Shown here piece after piece: positions 8,688 to 16,621 of a DNA stretch of 45,252 bases. The stretch is from Candidatus Gottesmanbacteria bacterium (GTDB lineage Bacteria; Patescibacteriota; Microgenomatia; 2-02-FULL-39-11). How positions within the stretch are numbered: the first letter of the stretch is position 1; every line of letters starts with the position of its first letter. Location: the NCBI GenBank assembly GCA_016195685.1, contig JACPZE010000023.1, forward strand, positions 1 to 45,252, read 5' to 3'. The notes beneath the pieces are model-generated. The model was not told the DNA's origin. It did no database searches and was given only the letters and a program-made list of their open reading frames with translations. The position numbers were made by a program, and so were the translations under genes.

Positions 8688-9725
8688 TTATTTTAGTAGT
8701 GCGAGCAGTATTCCCAAAATAGCAAAGATTATACTAGCCAACCATGAACGGAAAACTATTGTTGATTCATTCCAACCTCTTGTTTGTAACCAGAGATGAA
8801 ATGGTGCTACAGTCATCAACTTCTTACCTCTGTATCTTTTACTTATTAATTGCAGAAGTGATGAAGCAACTTCAGTTACAAAAATCCCGCCTATGATAAT
8901 AAGCGAGAAAACTTTCCCTTGGAGTAATCCTATAATTGCTAGTGTCGCTCCGAAGGAAAGAGAACCTACATCCCCTAAGAATATTCTTGCCGGATATATA
9001 TTAAAATATAAAAAGGCAATAAGTCCTCCCAACCAAATCGCAATAAAAATAGATAATGGCGTATCGAGTATTGCATTTGAAATAACCCAAAATGCTAATA
9101 AAGCCATCATTAATACCCCAGCAGCCAGTCCATCCAAACCATCAGTGATATTATAAGCATTAGCGAAAGAAACGATGACAAAAGTAGCAAACGGAATATA
9201 AAAAACACCTATATCAAAAACTCCCAAAAACGGTATATGTATTATGCTGATTTTTAATTCAGTTAATAGCCAAAAAGAAATGATAACAGATAGAATTATT
9301 TCTAAGATTAATTTATGCCGTAAACGAAGTCCGAAAAATTGCTCATCTTTACCAAAAAATACTTTTTTGAGATCATCATAAAGTCCAACCAAGGCAAACG
9401 AAAAAAAAGTAAATAGCAGTATTTTTACTTCTGAAAAAAGATTATTATATACAGTTTTTATGGGAATCCAAAAATAATAAAGTATGGGAAAAGTTAGAAA
9501 AAATATAATTATTGTTGTAGTTACTAGAAGAACTCCTCCTCCTACAGGAGTACCCACCTTTTCTCTATGCAAATTATCAAAAATGGGCGTCGGATTATTA
9601 AATGCATCCTTTGTCTTTTGCAATTTTCTCTGCAATTTTAATCTGTAAAGAAGGTTTATGAAAGGTATCAGAGTTAAAGAATTTATAATAAACGATACAA
9701 GAAGTAAGCTTATAAAAAAACTCAT
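8688..9725 (-). CDS. mraY: Phospho-N-acetylmuramoyl-pentapeptide transferase MraY
   Basis: The enzyme that transfers phospho-MurNAc-pentapeptide to undecaprenyl phosphate (lipid I synthesis), 345 residues with about ten membrane spans. Conserved motifs are GLYDDLKKV (the aspartate pair), NAYNITDGLDGLAAG, FLGDVGSLSFG and, in the last loop, VAPFHLWLQTRGWNE. That last motif has a single histidine where E. coli MraY has HHH. The N-terminal hydrophilic loop (LQKTKDAFNNPTPIFDNLHR) is longer than in the enterobacterial enzyme. It lies 18 bp downstream of dgkA and just upstream of ftsW. Confidence 0.96.
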   Translation of the reverse strand: MSFFISLLLVSFIINSLTLIPFINLLYRLKLQRKLQKTKDAFNNPTPIFDNLHREKVGTPVGGGVLLVTTTIIIFFLTFPILYYFWIPIKTVYNNLFSEVKILLFTFFSFALVGLYDDLKKVFFGKDEQFFGLRLRHKLILEIILSVIISFWLLTELKISIIHIPFLGVFDIGVFYIPFATFVIVSFANAYNITDGLDGLAAGVLMMALLAFWVISNAILDTPLSIFIAIWLGGLIAFLYFNIYPARIFLGDVGSLSFGATLAIIGLLQGKVFSLIIIGGIFVTEVASSLLQLISKRYRGKKLMTVAPFHLWLQTRGWNESTIVFRSWLASIIFAILGILLALLK

Positions 9726-9743
9726 AGACGGAACTAGTTTAGC

Positions 9744-10109
9744 TTATAAAGTAAATAATCTTGGTAAAAATATTAAGCAAGCTACGATTATAGCGCCTAT
9801 TGCCGTAAACAACATCATTCCCGCAGATACATCTTTCGCTATCTTTGCGTTTTGCCTGTATTCTGTCGTGATTAAATCAGTCATAGATTCAATCGAAGTA
9901 TTAACCATTTCCACACCTAAGCCAATGATAATTGTTAAGACTATAATTACCATTTCGATATAAGTTATTCGTAAAATAACTCCGAGTAAAATCGCCAGAG
10001 AGGCAAGAAATAAGTGAATCCGAAAGTTCGGTTGAGTAGTAAAAGCCCAGATAAGCCCGCTAAAAGCATTTTTGAAAGATATATGGTGTTTCCGCAAAGA
10101 ATCCATCAT
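9744..10109 (-). CDS. dgkA: DgkA-family undecaprenol/diacylglycerol kinase
   Basis: A small 121-residue membrane kinase. It has FKNAFSGLIWAF near the N-terminus, three hydrophobic segments, and the catalytic stretch EMVNTSIESMTDLI followed by AKIAKDVSAG, which matches the ExxNTxIE...D...KDxxAG pattern of DgkA. In Gram-positive bacteria the homologue phosphorylates undecaprenol. Placement directly before mraY, which uses undecaprenyl phosphate, suggests lipid-carrier recycling here too (inference). Two ATGs in tandem start the frame; a TATAAT lies 4 bp upstream, so the message may be leaderless. Confidence 0.92.
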   Translation of the reverse strand: MMDSLRKHHISFKNAFSGLIWAFTTQPNFRIHLFLASLAILLGVILRITYIEMVIIVLTIIIGLGVEMVNTSIESMTDLITTEYRQNAKIAKDVSAGMMLFTAIGAIIVACLIFLPRLFTL

Positions 10110-10113
10110 GTAT

Positions 10114-10142
10114 ATTATATATTTTTATTGCTGAAATCTAAA
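10114..10142 (-). promoter_or_regulatory. Candidate internal promoter before dgkA
   Basis: On the minus strand a TTTAGA (10142-10137, 4 of 6 to the -35 consensus) is followed by a 17-bp spacer and a perfect TATAAT (10119-10114). Only 4 bp separate the -10 from the first ATG, so a start 6-8 nt downstream would put the 5' end at the tandem start codons and give a leaderless mRNA. The 53-bp gap here is one of the largest inside the cluster, which supports a regulatory role. It has not been tested. Confidence 0.45.
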
Positions 10143-10162
10143 ATTTTATCTGAATTACTTTT

Positions 10163-11185
10163 TTAATAACCCCTTTTAATCTTTCGTATCCATTCCCATA
10201 CATACGTTGCGTAATATAAATAAGAAACAGGAAGATCTTGTGCATGCAAATATTCTTTTATCTCTCCTCCAAAACCTTGTTTAAATATAGTTAGTCCCCT
10301 CCACGGGTGATGGATTTTATTTACTGGTGCTACGCCCCACATATTGTAATAATCCATTTTTCTATTTTTAGCTTCCTTTATAACTTCCCATTGAAGAAGA
10401 TAATTAACTGGAATTTTTTGCTCAATCGATGCACTATGATGATAAATCGCTTGATTATTGTAAAAAATAATTAAAGCAGATGAAATAAGTTTCTTTTGGT
10501 AATATCCTTTAAACAGCAAAATTTGATCATCCTGCAGGAATTGTTCAAATTCTTCCATAATTCCCTTATGAGCAATAAAATTTTGTCTCATTGCTGTCTG
10601 TCGATAGAGCAAAAGAAATTCTTCTAAGTCATTTTTATTTTTACTTTTCACTATCTCCACTCCCAGTTTTTGAGCTTGCTTTATAAGGTACCGTGTTGTT
10701 TTTCTCATGGAGGCTAAAATTGCTTCTTCACTTTGTCTTAAATTAATTATCCAACAGTATTCACCATCCATCGCGTGAATGGGAGCGTTAATAAAACGGT
10801 AAGTTTTGATGGTATTTTGATTTCCCAGCGTATCGTCAATGAGAGGGCTGATACGTATAAGGATTGCTTTTTCTTCTCTGCTTAAATTATTTAAATATTC
10901 GAGAAAATATTTGAAGTATTTTTTATGCCAAGACTTAAATATTGGTCCATGTCTTACATGGAAAAAATTACCTCTCTTTGCTACAACTTTATTCACTTGT
11001 GCAATCCCGATTAAATGTTCTTTATCATAGATCCCCAATCTCCATAGATTTTGAGTTTGGATTTTTACGCTTTGTGATTTTTTTACGACTTCTCCCCAAT
11101 TCCAGGATTGGAAAAGGCTTTGAGGAGAATTTGTTTTTATAAACGTTTCCCAAATATTTTTATCAGCAATTTCTTTAATTTCCAT
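10163..11185 (-). CDS. FemAB/FemX-like aminoacyltransferase (GNAT fold)
   Basis: A 340-residue protein resembling the FemABX family, which adds amino acids from aminoacyl-tRNA to the peptidoglycan stem peptide. Features seen: an N-terminal TNSPQSLFQSWNWGEVVK, the central MRKTTRYLIKQAQKLGVEIV, a YRQTAMRQNF segment, and the second-GNAT-half motif KQGFGGEIKEY near the C-terminus. The tandem GNAT layout fits the length. It lies in the wall cluster between a DegT-type aminotransferase (1 bp upstream) and dgkA, which supports a role in cross-bridge formation or other envelope acylation. Which amino acid and acceptor it uses cannot be read from sequence. Confidence 0.83.
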   Translation of the reverse strand: MEIKEIADKNIWETFIKTNSPQSLFQSWNWGEVVKKSQSVKIQTQNLWRLGIYDKEHLIGIAQVNKVVAKRGNFFHVRHGPIFKSWHKKYFKYFLEYLNNLSREEKAILIRISPLIDDTLGNQNTIKTYRFINAPIHAMDGEYCWIINLRQSEEAILASMRKTTRYLIKQAQKLGVEIVKSKNKNDLEEFLLLYRQTAMRQNFIAHKGIMEEFEQFLQDDQILLFKGYYQKKLISSALIIFYNNQAIYHHSASIEQKIPVNYLLQWEVIKEAKNRKMDYYNMWGVAPVNKIHHPWRGLTIFKQGFGGEIKEYLHAQDLPVSYLYYATYVWEWIRKIKRGY

Positions 11186-11186
11186 A

Positions 11187-12422
11187 CTAGGTAAGTAATT
11201 TCACAATTTTTTCTAAATCAGAGATTGATAATTTTGGATAAGTCGGCAAGTTAACCGATGATTTTGCAGATAACTCTGCTTTAGGGCACGAATCTAGATA
11301 ATAACCAATTTTTTTATAATCTACATATTTTGGATCAACAATGTTCTTATACCAGTTTCCCAACAAAATACCTTGCTTTTTTGCGGTGAGTAGTATCTCT
11401 TCGGAATTGGGTAACTGAATATTAAATCGTAGATATATTCCACCATCAACTTGCACAGGCAATATAATATTCTTAGTTTCTTTCAATTTATCAAAATAAT
11501 AACTTGCTAGTTTTATTCTAATATTATTGTAATGTTGGAGTTTTGTTAACTGGTTAAGTAGTAAAACCGCCAATGCGTTAGGGTATTTTGCCGGAAAAAC
11601 ATCTGGTTTAAACCCATTCATCTCTTCTTTAAAAATAGGTTTAGTCAAAATACGTAGTTTTATAAGTATGGCAAGAAATAATTTACCGACGATTAAATTA
11701 TACAAGGGTAGAATAATTACGAAGAAGATCGGATGGAGTAACTGTTGTAAAATCCAAAAATATCCCGGGAAATTTAAATTCCCTTGGAGTTTTTTTAACT
11801 GTAAACATTGAGTTTTGAATTTTGAATTTATGCTTGCCATTCCTCCGAAAACAGATGATATAACTTTATCTCGGCCAAAACTAAAAATTACAGCATCTCC
11901 AAATGTACCAACTTTCTTACCATAAACTTCTGCACCCAAAGAATGTGCACAATCTTCTATCAAGATAAGATTATATTTTTGTGCAATTTTTTTAATCAAT
12001 TCTATCTGAGCCGGAATTCCAAATGTATGTTGAACAATGATTACCTTCGTTTTCCTATTTATATGCTTCTCTAACAATCCAGGATCTATATTTAATGTTT
12101 CATCAATATCCACAAAAATTGGTTTAGCACCAGTCCAAATTACTGGATCTGGTACAGCTACGCATGTAAAAGCTTGTACCAATACTTCATCTCCTTTATC
12201 TATTCCAAATGATTTAAGTACTACATATAAAGCTGATCTGCCGCTATTAAATAGAAAAGCTTCATCGAAATTAAAATAATTCTTAAACCATTCCAGAACT
12301 TTTTTAATGGCATCTCCTTCTTGCCACATCCATGGTTGAAAGATAATTTTTATCGCCTGCCAAACATCATCATTTTCTGTATTTGGAGATAGACCGATCG
12401 CAATAGGTGCTTTTAAGATCAT
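11187..12422 (-). CDS. DegT/DnrJ/EryC1-family PLP-dependent aminotransferase
   Basis: A 411-residue fold-type I PLP enzyme. The cofactor region includes SGRSALYVVLKSFGI (around 60-75), AFTCVAVPDPVIWTGAKPIF, the PLP-ring aspartate in IEDCAHSLGAE, and VIFSFGRDKVISSVFGGM, where the lysine of GRDK is the likely Schiff-base residue. Family members make amino-sugars on nucleotide-activated sugars, for surface glycans or wall modification. Its real substrate is unknown. It is placed between murF and a FemAB-like gene with only 1 bp before the latter, so the pair probably acts together. It has no clear Shine-Dalgarno sequence: the region upstream of its ATG is occupied by a long palindrome. A heptamer repeat lies inside it at 11812-11832. 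Confidence 0.83.
   Translation of the reverse strand: MILKAPIAIGLSPNTENDDVWQAIKIIFQPWMWQEGDAIKKVLEWFKNYFNFDEAFLFNSGRSALYVVLKSFGIDKGDEVLVQAFTCVAVPDPVIWTGAKPIFVDIDETLNIDPGLLEKHINRKTKVIIVQHTFGIPAQIELIKKIAQKYNLILIEDCAHSLGAEVYGKKVGTFGDAVIFSFGRDKVISSVFGGMASINSKFKTQCLQLKKLQGNLNFPGYFWILQQLLHPIFFVIILPLYNLIVGKLFLAILIKLRILTKPIFKEEMNGFKPDVFPAKYPNALAVLLLNQLTKLQHYNNIRIKLASYYFDKLKETKNIILPVQVDGGIYLRFNIQLPNSEEILLTAKKQGILLGNWYKNIVDPKYVDYKKIGYYLDSCPKAELSAKSSVNLPTYPKLSISDLEKIVKLLT
11812..11832. repeat. Heptamer tandem repeat inside the DegT-family gene
   Basis: Three adjacent 7-bp units on the plus strand, GTTTTGA, ATTTTGA, ATTTATG, the first two nearly identical and the last degenerate. They encode part of the segment NSKFKTQC of the aminotransferase on the minus strand. 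It is the weakest of four such period-7 tracts in the window. Confidence 0.5.
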
Positions 12423-12430
12423 TTTATATA

Positions 12431-14110
12431 TTAATAGCCTGCCTGCGCAGGCAGGCTATTTGTTAGTTGATGCAATATTCTTCCTGCTTCTTTGCCTTCA
12501 AATATTATCACTCCGTCTTTATCAAAATTTTCTCTTACCAATTTTACTCCTAATGATGTATTTACTATCTGTACTTTCTCTTCTGCGGAAATTTTCTTTG
12601 CACCATCAATGAATGATTCATTGTAATTAAGATTAGTCAAAAGTATCAGATCACAAGTTTTTGCTGTTTTCTCTCCAAGTCTTTCATGAATCTTTTCAGC
12701 TTCCTCTCCTAATTCTATTAGAGGAGTTAAAACTAAGATTTTTTTGCCTTTAAATATCTTCATATAATCTACTGCTGCTAGTACTCCATCAGGATTAGCA
12801 TTAAAAGTATCATCTATTAACGTTGCCCCATTTTCCATACCTTTAAATTGCATTGTTTTTAGAGGCGATACTATATAAGATGTGGCTTTTTGGATTTCCC
12901 CCATTATCATTCCTAAATCTTTAGCAACATATACTGCGGAAAGTAAATTCTCAATTGATTGTACTCCCAATAAACTAGTTCGAAACTTATAACTTTTACT
13001 TTCACTTATCAAGTTAAATGCAATATGATCTCTGAAGATTTCGATATTTTTGACGTTGGAATCTGTATTATATATGACCGTTTTTAATATTCTCCTCCTA
13101 ATCCACTTGGCCATCTCCAAGCAATGAATATTATTGCCGTTGAAAATCGCTACCCCGTCTTTTGGCAAACTTTCAATCAATTCGAACTTCGCTCTTTTTG
13201 TATTTTCGATTGATCCAAATAACTCCAAATGCTGTTCATTAATACCTGTAATAACACCAAATTTAGGCTTAACCATATCACAGATCGTTTTTATTTCTCC
13301 CTTTTTATACGCACCCATCTCGACGATAAATATGTTATGTCCGGACGTAAGTTCTTTTAAAATATATTTTGCTATACCTATATCTGTATTGGTAAACTCA
13401 GGTGTTTTAGCCACTTTAAATTTCTCACTTAAAATCGCAGCAAGAAATTCTTTCGTAGAAGTCTTACCATAACTCCCAGTGATACCTATTGTTATAAGAT
13501 TGTTCATTTTTAAAATTTTTTTCCTAGCTAAAAATATGAAGACCTGTTTAAGTACATAGGCAGGAATATTTAATATGATAACTGAACTTAAAACTATTAA
13601 TGCGAGTAAATTATCAATTAACAAAGATGTAATAATTAAATTTGTATAATCTATTCCTCGCCAAAATTCAGTCAATGAGGATAGCAATAGAATAATTGTT
13701 ACTGAAATTAGAAATATAAATACAGATTTCAGAGTCCACCTTGGTATACGCCAGCCTCTGGTTATTATTTCAAAAATATTTAGTAAACCCTCAAATATAT
13801 AAATTAATATCGGTAAAACAAAAAACGAGAAAATAAGTAATAGACCTCCAATTTTATGGAAAAATATTCCGCTGATCAGGTCGTGACCAAATACTAATGT
13901 ATAGGCGAATAATATTAAAAATATAAAAAAAAGAATGCGTTTAATAGCGGATAAAGGGGAAATAATTAATTTTCTACCTAGCGGAGTTCTTAGGTGAGCG
14001 AGCATTCTATCCAAACGATACTCTTTTAATTGCCACAAAAAAATCTGGTATAAAAGATTACGCAACGTTCTAATAAAATAAAGAGTTAAAACTAGAATAA
14101 AAAATTTCAT
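12431..14110 (-). CDS. murF: MurF-like D-Ala-D-Ala-adding Mur ligase with N-terminal membrane domain
   Basis: A 559-residue Mur ligase that should add D-Ala-D-Ala to the UDP-MurNAc-tripeptide. The ATP loop GITGSYGKTSTKEF is near residue 207, followed by VEMGAYKKGEI, TGINEQHLELFGS and DDTFNANPDGV, and then the C-terminal Mur ligase domain. The first 195 or so residues are not the usual UDP-binding domain but about five hydrophobic spans (for example ILFFIFLILFAYTLVFG, LLLIFSFFVLPILIYIFEG). The enzyme is therefore predicted to be membrane-anchored, and it is about 100 residues longer than E. coli MurF. Its start overlaps the hydrolase stop by 4 bp. Its last residues, SLPAQAGY, are encoded by a perfect palindrome that also supplies part of the stop codon. 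Confidence 0.88.
   Translation of the reverse strand: MKFFILVLTLYFIRTLRNLLYQIFLWQLKEYRLDRMLAHLRTPLGRKLIISPLSAIKRILFFIFLILFAYTLVFGHDLISGIFFHKIGGLLLIFSFFVLPILIYIFEGLLNIFEIITRGWRIPRWTLKSVFIFLISVTIILLLSSLTEFWRGIDYTNLIITSLLIDNLLALIVLSSVIILNIPAYVLKQVFIFLARKKILKMNNLITIGITGSYGKTSTKEFLAAILSEKFKVAKTPEFTNTDIGIAKYILKELTSGHNIFIVEMGAYKKGEIKTICDMVKPKFGVITGINEQHLELFGSIENTKRAKFELIESLPKDGVAIFNGNNIHCLEMAKWIRRRILKTVIYNTDSNVKNIEIFRDHIAFNLISESKSYKFRTSLLGVQSIENLLSAVYVAKDLGMIMGEIQKATSYIVSPLKTMQFKGMENGATLIDDTFNANPDGVLAAVDYMKIFKGKKILVLTPLIELGEEAEKIHERLGEKTAKTCDLILLTNLNYNESFIDGAKKISAEEKVQIVNTSLGVKLVRENFDKDGVIIFEGKEAGRILHQLTNSLPAQAGY
12433..12460. repeat. 28-bp perfect palindrome at the murF 3' end
   Basis: A perfect inverted repeat without spacer, centred between 12446 and 12447, with the GC-rich core CCTGCCTGCGCAGGCAGG and AT-rich outer arms (AATAG and CTATT). 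It overlaps the murF stop and encodes PAQAG in frame. It is not followed by a T-run on the transcribed strand, so it is not a standard intrinsic terminator. The GC-rich core contrasts with the surrounding AT-rich DNA. Confidence 0.85.
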
Positions 14111-14829
14111 ATTTTTCGCAAAAACTTTCCCACCTCATCCGTAAATTCTTTCGAGTGCGTCCATGGTACACCGTGTCGGGCTTCATCAATAACTACTAAT
14201 TTTGAATTTTTGATCAGTTTATTCATTTTCTCGGCTATTTCTACCGGAACCATTTTATCTTCTGCTCCCCATAAAAGAAGTGTTGGGGCACTGATTTGTT
14301 CCATATATGGGACTAGACTTTCATTGACGGTATTTTTGAATGTTTCTAGCATATAATCATTGGTATTGTAATAATCAGTTGCATTAGCTAATTTATATAG
14401 AAATTTCCTGAATAAATCTTTTGCCGATGAAAAAATCGGCAGAGAAAAAATGAATTTTCCTAACTTTGCCAGAATTAGAAAAAAAAGAATTTTAAATGTT
14501 GGGACTGGATTTATACCAGGAACGCCACTGAGGATTAATGCACTTAATAATTCAGAATTTTGGGCTGCCAGTTTTATGCTTATCCTCCCCCCAAAAGAAT
14601 GTCCGATTAATATGACTTTTTTTATTCTTTTTTTTATTAAAAAATCTTTAACATATTTTACATAATCAGAAAGAAATAAAGATTTATTAGGCCTTTCAGT
14701 TATTCCAAATCCGGGAAGATCAATAGAATAAACTTTATATTCCTTCTTTTGCAGCTCTTGTTGAAGGTTTACAAATTTTATTGATGATAAATTCCATCCA
14801 TGAAGTATTAAAATGGGTATATTTTTCAT
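14107..14829 (-). CDS. Alpha/beta-hydrolase fold protein
   Basis: A 240-residue hydrolase. The oxyanion-hole motif LHGWN is near residue 9, the nucleophile elbow GHSFGG near 83 (serine), the acid in LLWGAEDKMVP and the histidine in EARHGVPWTHS, giving a complete Ser-Asp-His set. A hydrophobic cap region (TFKILFFLILAKLGKFIFSL) lies after the nucleophile and could dock on lipid or membrane. The substrate is unknown. It sits between glmS (9 bp upstream) and murF (4-bp overlap downstream), so its expression is coupled to precursor synthesis; a role in the envelope is inferred from place only. Confidence 0.8.
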   Translation of the reverse strand: MKNIPILILHGWNLSSIKFVNLQQELQKKEYKVYSIDLPGFGITERPNKSLFLSDYVKYVKDFLIKKRIKKVILIGHSFGGRISIKLAAQNSELLSALILSGVPGINPVPTFKILFFLILAKLGKFIFSLPIFSSAKDLFRKFLYKLANATDYYNTNDYMLETFKNTVNESLVPYMEQISAPTLLLWGAEDKMVPVEIAEKMNKLIKNSKLVVIDEARHGVPWTHSKEFTDEVGKFLRKI

Positions 14830-14838
14830 AATGGACTT

Positions 14839-16620
14839 TTATTTCACGGTCACGGATTTTGCTAGATTTCGAGGTTTATCAGGATCATTTCCGCGTCTGA
14901 GGGCAAGATAATATGCCAGCAGTTGGACAGGAATTACTTCAATTATTGATGAAGTTATTCCCATATCAGGGACCTCTATCCATTCATCAAATACAAGTTC
15001 TTTGGTTGGGGAAATTCCGATAATCATACCACCACGTGATTTAAGCTCCATCGCATTGGATATAATTGCAGTTTTAGTCTCATCATTCGGAACAAATACA
15101 ATACAGGGAGTTCCTTCACTGATAAGAGAAATTTCGCAATGTTTTGGTTCCCCTCCGGCAAATCCCTCCGCGTGTATATAACTTGCCTCTTTTATTTTAT
15201 GCGCTGCTTCAAGTGCTATTGGATAACTTATTCCTCTACCAATAATATATATATCCTGCATTTGGTAAATTCGATCGGCAATCATTTTAATATTCTCAAT
15301 AAATTTATTATCGGATAATAACAAAGATAAAGCATCACCCGTTGACATTATTTGTTTCTTTCCTTCTTCATATTTTCCAGCCAGTGTATATGCAATTAGA
15401 TAAAATAGTGCTAGTTTTCCCGTAAATGCTTTTGTGGAAAGAACTGATTTTTCAGGCCCGACACGTAGAGGTATCACTAAATCAGATACCCTTGATAAAC
15501 TTGAACCTATGACATTTACCAGTGAAACTATTTTTGATTTGTGTCGACGTGCCGCTCCTACGGCTTCTAAGATATCAGCGGTTTCTCCACTTTGTGATAC
15601 TGCAATTAAAAGGGATTTATCAGTTAAAAAATCTTCGAAATATGAAAATTCTGAACCGACACAAAAATTGATATGCCTCTTTGCAATGATAGAAAAAATA
15701 TAACTTGCGGCTCGGCAGGCATGACCAGCAGTTCCGCAACCGACAAAGTATGAACCGAATGACCTTTTTATTAATCTAGATAGAGTATTTATATCATCAA
15801 CGTTTTGACTAACAGCTTGCTTTATACCATCATCTTGCTCCATGATTTCCTTAAGAAGAAAATGTTGATAAGGTCCTTTTTGAGCTTCTTTAAGTTTCCA
15901 ATCCAGAATTGTTATTTTTGGCTTCACTTGTTTACCGGTTAATAGAGAATAGATCTCAATATCATCTTTGGTAATTTCAGCTAATTGCTCATCTTCCAGG
16001 AAAATAATTTTTTTGGTATAAGGTATTAAAGCTGCAGCGTCTGAAGAGATGTAATTCTCTGATCTACCTAATCCCAATACTATTGGAGAACCATTTTTCG
16101 CTACTACTAATGATTTATCATTAGCGGATAAAGCTATAATGGCATTTCTACCCAGAAGATTTTTAAAGGTTTTAAATACCGCCTCTCGGAATGGAAACTG
16201 TTTTAGATTATCTTCAATCAAATGCACTATGACTTCCGTATCTGTTTCTGAGATGTATTTATGATTAATTTCTCCTAGTTTGGATTTTAGATCCAAATAA
16301 TTTTCAACTATTCCATTATGAATTACAGCAATGTTCTTACTGCAGTCAAAATGAGGATGTGCATTTATATCTGTCGCACTTCCATGGGTTGCCCAGCGAG
16401 TATGACCTAATGCAATATTACTTTGAGGTAGTTCTTTGATCGTTGCATTTCCAATTTTACCGGCTTTCTTTTTAATACTGATTTCCGCTTTATTAAATTT
16501 TTCGTTCACTACGGCAATACCCCAAGAATCATAACCTCTATATTCCAAGGTCTTCAAGCCTTCTAACACAATATTTGCCGCTTCTTTTTTATTTCCAATA
16601 TATCCAAATATTCCACACAT
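14839..16620 (-). CDS. glmS: Glutamine-fructose-6-phosphate aminotransferase GlmS
   Basis: A 593-residue enzyme making glucosamine-6-phosphate from fructose-6-phosphate and glutamine, the first step towards UDP-GlcNAc. The N-terminal nucleophile is Cys2 in MCGIFGYIG, followed by LEYRGYDSWG and LGHTRWATHG of the class II glutaminase domain. Two SIS domains follow, with CGTAGHACRAA, VSQSGETADILEA and the second-domain IIGRGISYPIALEAA. The C-terminus LAKSVTVK is the conserved tail. The length is near the usual 600. It follows the GlmU-like gene by 1 bp. No glmS ribozyme is visible upstream, as there is no room for one. Confidence 0.97.
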   Translation of the reverse strand: MCGIFGYIGNKKEAANIVLEGLKTLEYRGYDSWGIAVVNEKFNKAEISIKKKAGKIGNATIKELPQSNIALGHTRWATHGSATDINAHPHFDCSKNIAVIHNGIVENYLDLKSKLGEINHKYISETDTEVIVHLIEDNLKQFPFREAVFKTFKNLLGRNAIIALSANDKSLVVAKNGSPIVLGLGRSENYISSDAAALIPYTKKIIFLEDEQLAEITKDDIEIYSLLTGKQVKPKITILDWKLKEAQKGPYQHFLLKEIMEQDDGIKQAVSQNVDDINTLSRLIKRSFGSYFVGCGTAGHACRAASYIFSIIAKRHINFCVGSEFSYFEDFLTDKSLLIAVSQSGETADILEAVGAARRHKSKIVSLVNVIGSSLSRVSDLVIPLRVGPEKSVLSTKAFTGKLALFYLIAYTLAGKYEEGKKQIMSTGDALSLLLSDNKFIENIKMIADRIYQMQDIYIIGRGISYPIALEAAHKIKEASYIHAEGFAGGEPKHCEISLISEGTPCIVFVPNDETKTAIISNAMELKSRGGMIIGISPTKELVFDEWIEVPDMGITSSIIEVIPVQLLAYYLALRRGNDPDKPRNLAKSVTVK

Positions 16621-16621
16621 A

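Noticed and set aside
12433-12460. Palindrome as an intrinsic terminator of a murF transcript
   Set aside because: No T-run follows on the minus strand and the next gene starts 11 bp later, so termination here would cut the cluster in two.
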